Assembly: GCA_002682825.1 (NCBI GenBank)
Contig: NOKP01000021.1
Span: 1-64,000 of the forward strand
DNA: 64,000 nucleotides
From: Neonectria sp. B-13
Lineage: Eukaryota > Ascomycota > Sordariomycetes > Hypocreales > Nectriaceae
Reading direction: 5' to 3'
Under the pieces are notes generated by a model, which was given only the letters and a program-made list of their open reading frames with translations, ran no database searches and had not been told where the DNA came from. The position numbers were made by a program, and so were the translations under genes. Position 1 is the stretch's first letter, and each line of letters begins with the position of its first letter. Of the stretch, positions 35,691 to 44,890 are shown one piece after another.

Positions 35691-36654
35691 TTGTAGTTAG
35701 CAACACTCTTCGTTTTAGTTCGTAAGCGTCTCTAGGTCTTCTGATTAGCTTCGCTAAACATGGGAAAGTTACACGGACTAGTCAATCGGTCTCTGCAGTG
35801 CCTATTTTTTCTTTTTGTCATGTTTGCGTCTGCGTGTTTCGCGGTCACTGATTCGAGGCGACGTAGTCCGCGTTGGCATCCCGCAAGTGGCGATGCTGGC
35901 ATTTCTAACAACACTGTCATCCGAAATTACATTGATTTCCTACCAATACGGCCGAGTCGACCATGATGGCCCCCAGAAAGGCCTCGGTGTCAGATATTAA
36001 GTAGATCTAGAACGGCAAACCCAACCCGAAGAAGGAGTCCGTTTACAGTATCGCAATCGCTAACGAGGCTCGTGGGCTTGAGAAATTCCGGTATTAGGGC
36101 TTAACCAAACCCTTGGTAATGGATATACGTAACCAAAACTGGCGAATTAATTGAGCCACAGAAGAAAGACCGGGAACCGCTCCAGCGATGTGATGAATAC
36201 GTCTGTACGAGTACGGGTATTCGTTCTCGATAAAATCCCCATGTTGCCGAGTGAACGGGATGCACTAGTTAGTCCACTACCAGTTCCCTAGTGGGTACAC
36301 GTCATTCTCCAAGCCGATGGGGCCCCGGTCCGTAGCCCCCACATTCTCATTCCAATGCGGAATGCAAGAAGCATTTCTCAAACCAAATGCTGCCCAAGAG
36401 CGAACAAGTTGTCCATCATGTTCCTCCACATCCCGGTCAACCTCTTAAGCTTTTGACTTCGGGGTTAACGCCTTCTAGATGACTCCTAATCCCGGGCTTC
36501 CCGACACGAATCGTGTTTGGCGGGCTTTCAACAAATTCCCAAGCGACAGGCCCAATGCACATTATGATGATGTTGGGACTAGGTTCCTCATAGCCTACCA
36601 TTATTTTCCTGTTACACTCACCCATACGTCACTTCACTAGGAAACGCTGCAGAT
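35691..36654. other. Intergenic, no gene recognised
   Basis: Short frames only. I see no domain, RNA or clear repeat. Confidence 0.45.
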
Positions 36655-37300
36655 ATGTTTTCTTCTATCGCAAACAGGCTGTTTATCAACAACGAGGCAA
36701 GTAAACTCCTGCCGTCCCAGACAGCCAGTGGGCAGCAAGTCCGGGCTCAAGCCATTCCAGTCTCCTCACTGTCTTCGCAGTTTGTTGAATCCAAAACTGA
36801 GGCGACTTACAAACTCTACAACCCGGCCATGGATGAGTTTGTCGCTGATGTGCACTAAGTAGGTGCTCAAGATATCGACGCCGCTGTTGCTGCTGCGCAA
36901 GCTGCCTTCCTGGCTTGGAGAGATACACCCGTACATGTCAAGGCTGCGATGTTTAGCAAGCTGTCCATGCTGATCACTCAGATTATGGAAGGACTGTGGA
37001 ACCTGGAGAGGATAGCAATAGGTCGGTCAGTATATGCCAAATGCTCAATGATCTGGGTGCGCGCTTCTAGCGCCTCCCCCCCCCCCAGTACTTTTGGATT
37101 TGCCAAGTCATGGCTTGCGCCGGCATAATGGCACAGCATGCCCACATTGCGCTGCATACCCAGGGCAAATCGAGCTTGAATACCCCAGGCATGATCACTT
37201 TCACATTGAAGCAGCCGTTTGGCGTTGTCGTTGGCATCTTGCCCTGGAACGTCTCCTTGATCATGTTTGCAATGAAGACGGCCCCCGCCCTAACAACTGG
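36655..37300 (+). pseudogene. Aldehyde dehydrogenase N-terminal fragment
   Basis: About 36785-37000 reads FVESKTEATYKLYNPAMDEF, VADVH, stop, then DIDAAVAAAQAAFLAWRDTP, the hallmark ALDH N-terminus. About 37165-37300 reads TFTLKQPFGVVVGILPWNV followed by MFAMKTAPAL, the segment that precedes the NAD-binding lysine region. The catalytic Glu and Cys regions are absent: the sequence switches to a P450 just after TAPALTTGT at about 37300. The in-frame stop after VADVH sits at 36856-36858 where the family has Glu (GAA/GAG to TAA would need a transversion), so not every lesion is RIP-like. Confidence 0.78.
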
Positions 37301-37304
37301 CACT

Positions 37305-38430
37305 CAACATCTTCAGCCATATCAACACGTTTCTGACCAAACTTGACGAGTTTGAGCGAGCAGGAAAGCCCCTTGAGATGTACAAGTGGACATGGTACCT
37401 TGTAAAGTCTGTGTTGCTGTGGGTAGATAAGATCCTGGACTGGATAATGGGTGAGAAACTGGTCGACTGGTGCTCTGCTGGGGACCGCACCTTGAAGCAT
37501 GCATAGAACGGCCTGGCCCAGTGGCGGCACTATAAGCAGATTGGCAAGGCTTCTAGCTGTGTTAATATCCTGCAATGTCTCATCGAGCACGGTGAGAAGA
37601 ACCCAAAGGAGAAGCTATTAGAACAGGAGCTTGAGACTGAGATCATAGAGATTATGTAAGTGCCTCCAAGTCTAGGCTGTAATAAGCCAGAAGCTAATCT
37701 ATTAACTACCCCCCTAGGCTTGTGGGCGGTGATACTACTGCTATGACTACTACATACAGCCTATACAAGCTGGCCAAGAACCTTTAGGTGCAGGAGAAGC
37801 TGTAGGCGGCTCTATGCTCTAAGATGCCTAACCCAGTGGACATGACGCTAGAGCACCTAGAGGTGGTGCTATATCTTGATTGGACTGTCAAAGAGATGCT
37901 GTGGACGCATCCAATGCTGCCCTTGATGCTTGAGTGCGTTGTCCCTGCCGAGGGTGCGTAGATTGCTGGCTACTACGTCCCCGGCGGGAGTATCATTGGG
38001 ATGAGTGTATGGTCCATGAATAAGTTACCCAATGTGTTTCTAGACCTGCTAGCCTTCTAGCCTAAGAGGTTTGCTACTCCTCCTCTTAGCATTATCCATA
38101 TAGCATCACTGAAGGCATGAAACGAGCAGGTGGGAGAAACCAACTCTAGAAATGATGGCCAATATGCTTACATTCTCCGTGGGCCTACGCGCCTACGTCG
38201 GCCAGAAGTAAGTCTCTGAAGCGCCATATTCGTTTTCATTACTTTGCAGTAAGCTTACCCACCTACAGTCTCGCCATCACTTAGATGCGCATCCACATCG
38301 GCAACATCTTATGCAACTTTGCCATTGAGCTACATCCCAAAATGACACCCGAGGTTATGTGCACAGTGGATAACTTCTAGGGCAGGCCGGTGGAGGACAA
38401 GGTTTTGCTGTTCTTTAAGCGGATGCTGTG
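37305..38430 (+). pseudogene. Cytochrome P450 pseudogene 2 (lacks heme-ligand Cys)
   Basis: Readable parts: FERAGKPLEMYKWTWYLVKS; an intron (about 37657-37718); I-helix LVGGDTTAMTTTYSLYKLAK; K-helix KEMLWTHP, where ExxR has become ExxW (TGG at 37902-37904); IAGYYVPGGSIIG; and a heme segment FSVGLRAYVG in which the invariant Cys is TAC (38194-38196). CGG to TGG and TGC to TAC are both RIP-type changes. Further stops occur (for example near 37500, 37785, 37800, 37960 and 38060). The N-terminal part is missing, replaced by the ALDH fragment. Confidence 0.82.
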
Positions 38431-38768
38431 ATGGCTTGAAAATGGCGAAGGAATATGTAAATACAAAGGAGGGCGAGTCGAGATTAGCTTCGTCACCCAA
38501 GCGATAATTCTAAAGTTGATTCATAGTAGTATAATTGGCTTTCTAGATTATTTGGCTCCCCTGCGAATCCTTCTCGGTTTTTGATAACAAAGTAGTTCAC
38601 ATCTAGCTTGTGTGTTCTATTCTTTTTATGTGTGCAACTTCAGGATCTCCTTGCACTCTCCGTAATGACCCCTATGCATTCCTCAAAGTACACATGACAG
38701 ATTTCGTTCATGCAACTGAATAGAATACAAGTAATGTCTCAAAGGACGTAAAGCAGTGTCCCGCAGTG

Positions 38769-39596
38769 TTAGATTTGATTCCCCTCATCATACTCCCGCT
38801 CAGCGCGTGCAGTCGGAGCTAAGTTGTCTAAGTGCAACTCAGAGGCACGGATATCGATCTTCTTGATAACCGCGCCTAATACAACCTTGAGAAGCTCATC
38901 GTCCGACATCGATGTGCCGTGTCCACTCCAAGTCACTGTGTCGACAATGTCTCGCGTTCCAGCCTCCTTGTGCAGCTCGTCATCGAGATGTTGCAGGGTC
39001 TTCTGTCGCGCAAGATTCTGCCCGCCCAGACGGAACAGCTGGACGCCAGCCTGATGAATCGGTGCCTTGGCCTCATCGAGAGTCCTGGCAGCTTGGATCA
39101 GGGGTGATTTGATGTCGTCGTCGAATTGGCCGGCTGTGAGTACGACAATGTTGAGAGCCGCCTTCTCCTCTCCGGCCGTAAACTTATCGCAGTACCACTT
39201 GAGCAAGCCGCCGAGCCTGGCGCCCATGTTGCACTTGCCAGCCGGCTTGACGCTGTCGAAGATAGCACCGACCTGCTTTCCCTTGCTCGTCAAGAGCATG
39301 TTGCCGACAAAGCCGCCGATGTGCGTGTAGCCCGACTTTCGGATGGACTGCACTCCAGGCAATTTGGCCAAGAGGCCTCCTGGCCGGTGATTGACAAAGT
39401 ACAGATCGACTCCATCCGGATCATGCTTGGCGCAAATGGGTGCAATGCGCTCTATCAGTGTCCTGATTTCGGGCCAGTAAGGCTGCATATGCTCCGAATC
39501 GTCGACAAGAAACATTGTGTCAAAACATCGCAGCTGCAGGAGTGTCTTCTCGAACTCGGTGACATCCATGGCTGCTTGAGACTCGGGGGCTGACAT
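38769..39596 (-). CDS. von Willebrand factor A domain protein
   Basis: Single-exon, 275 aa, ATG at 39596. Residues about 20-210 form a vWA fold: beta-1 CFDTMFLVDDSEHM, then the family blocks DPDGVDLYFVNH and LNIVVLTAGQFDDD. The metal-site motif DxSxS reads DDSEH, so the second Ser is replaced by His and the adjacent Gly by Glu. This may weaken divalent-metal binding. Related fungal proteins are cytosolic and of unknown function. Unlike its left neighbours the frame is undamaged. A solo LTR lies 38 bp upstream of the start codon. Confidence 0.85.
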   Translation of the reverse strand: MSAPESQAAMDVTEFEKTLLQLRCFDTMFLVDDSEHMQPYWPEIRTLIERIAPICAKHDPDGVDLYFVNHRPGGLLAKLPGVQSIRKSGYTHIGGFVGNMLLTSKGKQVGAIFDSVKPAGKCNMGARLGGLLKWYCDKFTAGEEKAALNIVVLTAGQFDDDIKSPLIQAARTLDEAKAPIHQAGVQLFRLGGQNLARQKTLQHLDDELHKEAGTRDIVDTVTWSGHGTSMSDDELLKVVLGAVIKKIDIRASELHLDNLAPTARAEREYDEGNQI

Positions 39597-39634
39597 GGTG
39601 GTTTTTTAAAATTGCACCACTGTTTGCTCGTTGT

Positions 39635-39988
39635 TGTCACGGCCCAGGTTGAGACCAGGCGGTCACAACCGGCAGAACCATGACGTACCCACTTTTCCTA
39701 TTTCCGATTGGACCGCGCTTCAGTATCATCAATGAGCCTTACCATAGGACCGCTGAGATCATACTAACACACTCAGTATATATACAGTCATTTAGCACAT
39801 TAGACAAGAGCCTTAAGCTCCTTAGCTATTAATACTTTGATTCAATTAATACTTGGTTATACAATAACTTACCTTTGTACATTATTAATGTGACCTATAT
39901 TGCTTACTACAATGTCCTAATCCACTCGATCATCAAACCATACGCCTTAGACCTACCCTAGACCCCTAAGTTAGACCCGACCGTCACA
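39635..39988 (+). mobile_element. Solo LTR family A, least mutated copy
   Basis: 354 bp from TGTCACGGCCCAGG to CGACCGTCACA, with TG..CA ends. Its sequence is the apparent RIP ancestor of the LTR at 3080-3447 and matches fragments at 17228-17388, 17959-18008, 50082-50140 and 57405-57559. No perfect target-site duplication is visible, and no internal element sequence flanks it. Confidence 0.8.
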
Positions 39989-40089
39989 AAACCGGTCTCG
40001 AAGGTCCGGACCCCTCAGATCCGGTTTTAAGAAAACCTTATTGCTGCTTCTATGATAATGAGGGCATCTCTGTATATAAAGGCCGCTGC

Positions 40090-40299
40090 TGTTAGATTGG
40101 ATCATGCACATGTTATCAACAAGGTGGTCATGTGACCACCTTCGTGGTCCACAGACGGCTCGCCGAACCTTTGCCGGGCACAGCCCGAATAGGAAAGCGG
40201 TCAAGAAACCAGACATCCCCTGAACACCACAGAGATAGCCCAGGGGGACAAGGACATAGACAATACAAGTCATCTGAGTGCCACGCTAGCTTTCTGACA
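40090..40299 (+). mobile_element. LTR-like element family B, copy 1 (210 bp)
   Basis: It starts TGTTAGATTGG and ends TTTCTGACA and is closely similar along its whole length to 48336-48546. It contains a 22-bp perfect palindrome at 40121-40142. It cuts a pogo-like transposase coding sequence at its right edge. No clean target duplication is seen (GCTGC versus GATAT). It could be a solo LTR or a MITE. Confidence 0.7.
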
Positions 40300-40512
40300 G
40301 ATATACCCAATAAGAGTCTGTTCCTCTAGATCAGATAGTTTACGCGAATTAGGCATAATATCGCGTTGAGAAGGTATGCCATCGCATCGATGACGTAGAG
40401 TTGTGCGGGGTATGCTATAGATCTTTGCAGCGCGATTGAGATTTAATTGAGGGTCGTTTTGGAGGGCATGAAGGGCAAGATTAATATTGGCCTCTTTATA
40501 TAGTGGTAGCAT
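40300..40512 (-). mobile_element. Pogo/Fot1-type transposase N-terminal fragment
   Basis: From ATG 40512 the frame encodes YKEANINLALHALQND, then a Psq-type helix-turn-helix (NRAAKIYSIPRTTLRHRCDG) and LSDLEEQTLIGYI, the start of Tc1/mariner-pogo DDE transposases. The sequence is cut at 40300 by the family B insertion, and the DDE domain is not found beyond it. Confidence 0.8.
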
Positions 40513-41162
40513 CTTTAGTTGTGGAGGAATAATGATGAAAAGATAAAAATGAGGTGAGAGGTGAAAAAGTGGCCACTCGCTTGTAATAGCCACTCGCTTA
40601 TCATGTACGTTAACACATCGCATACCTCCGAAAAAGTCTTACACTGCATACACCCATCGGCAGAGATGGTTCCTTGGTAGATCCAAGGCATCTTTCCTAG
40701 TTCTCGGCCTTTGTTGCCCTTGTTCTCTTGGATGATGCATAACGAGCCTATGTATGTATGTATTATATTTTTCGTCCGGGGGGTCGTGAGGCCCGTAAAA
40801 GTCCCCTATTGGGGCACAGGACGTGCTGGGCTAAACTATCTACAATTGCTGCCGCATTGGACCTTACTCAGACCATCTGCAAGGCCTCTTGGATCGGAGC
40901 CGCATACGTGCTCAGTACCTCCAAAAGGCACTTTTCTACTCGTAGCCACCCCTACAGTAGTTTGCATCAAAGCACGTCCCATAGGACATCAATGCAGGTA
41001 ATCCGAGCTAAGTTCCCATGCAACTATCACTCCATATAGTTCATCCAGCATATCATCGGCTCAAAGGCGCATTGTTTCAAAAGGGCATCCCGTCAGCGGG
41101 AACAGATCCCTCTCCAGCCGAGAATTCTCTTGCATAGGTAGATCAGGTAGCTTTCCATACCC
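40513..41162. other. Intergenic, no gene recognised
   Basis: Frames of 93-96 codons overlap on the plus strand without domain character. A short TATG-repeat run lies at about 40750-40762. Confidence 0.4.
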
Positions 41163-42018
41163 TCAAGTAGGAAATCTATGTCCTCCAAGGTCGCCAGCAG
41201 CTGCGACTATGGCCATGCATCCTCGGGGAAAACCCTTGCGGGAGAAAACCCCAAGGCGGCCAGAATGCTGCTTTGCGGGGGAAACAATCAAATCCTTCTG
41301 CGGTCTCCAGGCAAGCTCTGTACCATTTCGACCCAGCGGTTTGTGTCTGGTGGCCTTATGCAGTGAGACAAATCGTTGGGGCCCGGTTGCATTCCAGGCA
41401 GCAGCCGAAGCTGCAGAAGAAAGGAGTTCTCTGGGTAGTACGGAACTGCAGAGGTCGGTCATGCAGCTTGAAGCTACAAAAGGGAGACATTGAGGCCTTG
41501 TATAAAGAGGGCCCAAGAGGGCCCAAGAGGTCGAGCAGCTGATGGCTGCTTGTGTTATCTGGGCAGCCGAAGTTGCAGAGGTCGGTCAATGCAGCGTGAC
41601 GCTGCAAGTAAGGGCGAGGCGCGATGACCCAGAAAGTCGAGCAGTTGAGGCTGCAGAAGGATGTCGTCGAGGCGCGATAGCTCGAAGAAGGTCAGGGGGC
41701 AACAAGGCCCGAAGTGTCAAGCAGCAGGATGCTGCGAGTTGTCATCTGGGCAGCCAAAGCTGCAGAGGTCGGTCGGACGGGAGGTCGAGGGCGCAGAGCC
41801 CAGAATGTCGTCGGCTCGCGAAGCTCAGTGTCGTTGGGGCGGGCGTCACAAAGAAAGGTCAACTCTCTGAATCCCTTTCTTGCGGCAGCTGTTAGAGTCC
41901 CGTTAGCCCCACAGCTGCACTTGCCGCCATTTTTGGCCTGCAAAAGTTTTTCCGCTAGCAAAACGCTAACAGAGGGTGCCAAGGAAAAGTTTTTACAGGA
42001 GAGTTGTAACGAGCCTAT
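41163..42018. repeat. GC-rich degenerate repeat block
   Basis: A motif of the form GGCAGCC(A/G)AAG(C/T)TGCAGAGGTCGGTC occurs at about 41560 and 41747, with weaker copies at about 41400 and 41445. TCGAGCAG-TG-GCTGC variants occur at about 41532, 41638 and 41716. GGGCCCAAGA is duplicated at about 41510. Frames of 69-117 codons are open on both strands, as expected for GC-rich repeats. I call it repetitive, not coding. Confidence 0.5.
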
Positions 42019-43274
42019 CCAGATGTACGAAATGGATAGTCTAGGGTAGCTGAATATGGTGTCGGGGGGCCTGGGGGTAGGTCGGATAGGAGGGCGCCTA
42101 CGTACCCTCCGACCCCGCGGTAATCTTGCGACTTGTCATTTCCATTCTAAGAGGGTCTTCCCAATGATAGGAGAGAGCTGACCATGTCGAAGTTGCCAAT
42201 GTAGAAATCATGACTGGGCGTATAGCCTGCAAGGGTAAAGTTCCTAAACAAGAGAGTCAGATATCATGCTAATATATACTAGCCCATGTCACTAAATTTG
42301 ATATATCTGTTGGATAGCGTACAGCAAATTCGATCACAATGATAGGGATCAATACGATGTGGAGCCCAAAGACGATTCAATTGATCTAGGATGCCTCCGG
42401 CCCACTCTTTTCTCGAGATGGGTTTTATGTCATCTCACGCCCCCTCTGACTGAGGTCAGGATATCGATCTATCAGAGGTTTCGTAATACAGGGTCACAAT
42501 CCAGCAATATCTAATAAATCAATCAAGGCGTAATAACTAACTATAGGGAGCCCGGTGGCGGGATATTGATAATGCATCTCTTCCTCTGGCTTCTAGCTTC
42601 CCTCCACGTTTGCGGGGATACGCTCAGATTGGTTTATCTTGCTATCGCCGCTCTGCGGTAAAATTCCCACATCCGCCTAGTCTCGATCGATCCCTTGCAA
42701 ATTTGCGGAAACCTCTCTCTCCTCGGTCTAGTCTCTAATTCCCCGAGATTCAACCCACACGATGTGTTGCCACAAACAGCGGGGAATGACGGTTGATGAA
42801 TCACGGGGGAGTATGGAGTAGCACATCACAGGGTTTGGATGCAGGATTAAAATGAAAACCGCCAAGGAGATAAGAGCATTTGATGGTGCGGAACCCCGCG
42901 CTACATGACACTCATTTCTTGGCAGGCCTATGCAGTTGCAGGCGGGATCTTTTACCGATTAAGTAAAGATGCCGCAGGTCTGCATCATGGTCGAACTTGA
43001 TCATCATAATCTCGGGTTCTCCCCCAAGCTTTAAATACCGACTTAAGCCTGGTCATCACTTTTAACAAGAGTCGGAGTTTTCTTAGCGCCTAAACACAAA
43101 AACTCCAGCGAGGACCGCAAAGAGCTATCAAACAACAAGTATTAAACGGAATCCACCAACAGCGCAGTCATGACGTCTGCTGAACTGCATAAAGCTGCAG
43201 TCTTAACGGTTCGGAGCCCCTGATCTGCACTCATTCTTTGACCAAACTACGACGACATAATTAAGCTAATTGCA
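42019..43274. promoter_or_regulatory. Long intergenic region upstream of the alcohol dehydrogenase
   Basis: No gene seen. It holds the presumed promoter of the plus-strand gene at 43275; a TTTAAATA box at about 43029-43036 is a possible TATA element about 240 bp from the ATG. Confidence 0.35.
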
Positions 43275-44393
43275 ATGATAAACGTACAGTCTCCCCAGGT
43301 CCCCGACGCGAAACCCACATTCTCAGTACAAGATGTACCTCGTCCAATCCCTGGTCCTAACGAAGTGCTCGTACGTCTCTCCGTAACCGGCCTGTGTGGA
43401 TCTGACTACGGCATGGCCTTGGGTCACATGGGACCTGTTGGCAATATCCTAGGACATGAGGGTGTCGGTCGTATCGTTACCCTTGGCTCTAACGTCGCCG
43501 CCCTCGACCCATCAGTCCAAGTTGGCCAGCGAGTTGGCGTGGCCTGGACCCGAGATATCTGTGGCACCTGCGACTTCTGTGTGGACCTGGCCCACGAGGG
43601 AGAGACACGCTGTGCAGAGGCGCTTCACTCCGGCAAAGCATACGATGGCACCTTTGCCGAGTACACGCTGGTGCCGCTCAGATATTTAGCCCGCATTCCC
43701 CCGGGTTTTGATGAGTTGCCGGACGAGGAAATTGCCCCAATCCTATGCGGCGGCGTCACCGCGTACAAGGCGCTCAAAGGGTGCCATCTGACGCCTGGAC
43801 AATGGGTCGTGGTTTCTGGGGCAGGTGGTGGAGTTGGGGCGTTTGTAGTTTCTTTTGGCCATGCCATGGGATATCGCGTCATAGCAGTGGATGCTGGTGA
43901 GACCAAAGCAGCATACTGCAAGTCCCAGGGTGCAGAGCACTACATCGATATCACTCAGGGCGAGGACGCAGGCAAGCAGGTGAAGGAACTGACTGGAGGA
44001 CATGGTGCCAAGGCTGTAGTAGTCACTGCTACCGCACCAGCAGCCTATCAAAAGGCCTTCGATATGCTAGGTCCTTTTGGAACACTGATGTGCATCTCTA
44101 TTCTCCCAGAGGATGCCAAGGTGAACTTTCACCCGCTTTGGATGATTGACAATGGATGGAAAATCGTCGGTTCGTCCGTGGGAACTAGGACTGATATTCT
44201 AGAGGCTCTGGAGTTTGTCAAGCGGCGAGTTGTCATCCCAAAGATTAACTGGGCTAGGCTTGATGATTTGGAAGGGCTGATGGAAAAAATGGCCCGTGGC
44301 CAGGTAGGACTTAGATCCCCATTCCGATACCGAGTTTCAACTGACATTTTACAGCTCCAAGGAAAGTACATCATGAAATTAGATGGCGCTTAA
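43275..44393 (+). CDS. Zinc-dependent alcohol dehydrogenase (ADH1-like, MDR family)
   Basis: Two exons, 43275-44303 and 44355-44393. The 51-bp intron (GTAGGA..TTACAG) keeps phase and restores the family ending MARGQ-LQGKYIMKLDGA; 355 aa. Catalytic zinc residues are in GLCGSD (about Cys41) and GHEGVG. The structural zinc loop is CGTCDFCVDLAHEGETRC. The Rossmann motif GAGGGVG is followed by the Asp in VIAVDAG that selects NAD. It oxidises or reduces an alcohol/aldehyde pair in the cytosol; substrate unknown. It lies next to an APC permease on the opposite strand. Confidence 0.92.
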   Translation: MINVQSPQVPDAKPTFSVQDVPRPIPGPNEVLVRLSVTGLCGSDYGMALGHMGPVGNILGHEGVGRIVTLGSNVAALDPSVQVGQRVGVAWTRDICGTCDFCVDLAHEGETRCAEALHSGKAYDGTFAEYTLVPLRYLARIPPGFDELPDEEIAPILCGGVTAYKALKGCHLTPGQWVVVSGAGGGVGAFVVSFGHAMGYRVIAVDAGETKAAYCKSQGAEHYIDITQGEDAGKQVKELTGGHGAKAVVVTATAPAAYQKAFDMLGPFGTLMCISILPEDAKVNFHPLWMIDNGWKIVGSSVGTRTDILEALEFVKRRVVIPKINWARLDDLEGLMEKMARGQVGLRSPFRYRVSTDILQLQGKYIMKLDGA

Positions 44394-44890
44394 ATATAAA
44401 TGAGATATAACCCTGCCGTTGCTGTCGTATGCGGGCGTTGTAACCACAATTTCCGATGTGAGCTGTGGCAAACATAAATATTGAACAACCACTGCCGCAG
44501 AACGACGGATAAGGTGTGTGAAAAACGAGAGATCTAATTTTTTTAATTTTCTTTTTGCATGTGCTGGATGAGATAAGATGAAACCCATTTATGCCTAATA
44601 TGCAGTTTGAAGCTTTATCGTATTGATGGCTACGGCAAAAGTGGAATGATCACTCCGCTAATGCGTAGTGTAACAATGGCCTATATTATATGTGACGAGC
44701 TTTCACCCACCATGTTTTCATGCTGTAATATTGTAGAGAGTACGTCATTACTTGTACACCTTGCAAATCTACCGGACCATCATTCTTAACGATTTATTCA
44801 AGAGTTAAAGAAACTTCGCGGCACGACGAGATAGGCCCTTATTTATGAGTAACAATTTCCATGAGACAGGCAAGATCTAACTCTTATCCA
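44394..44890. other. Intergenic between convergent genes
   Basis: AT-moderate, no gene seen. It contains the 3' flanks of the alcohol dehydrogenase (+) and the permease (-). Confidence 0.5.

Noticed and set aside
39988..40028. 8-bp inverted repeat AAAACCGG .. CCGGTTTT right after the solo LTR
   Set aside because: Too short and too common to call an element; no duplication around it.
41178..42049. Several long frames on both strands of the GC-rich block
   Set aside because: Low stop frequency from GC-rich repeats; all frames are mutually overlapping and domain-free.
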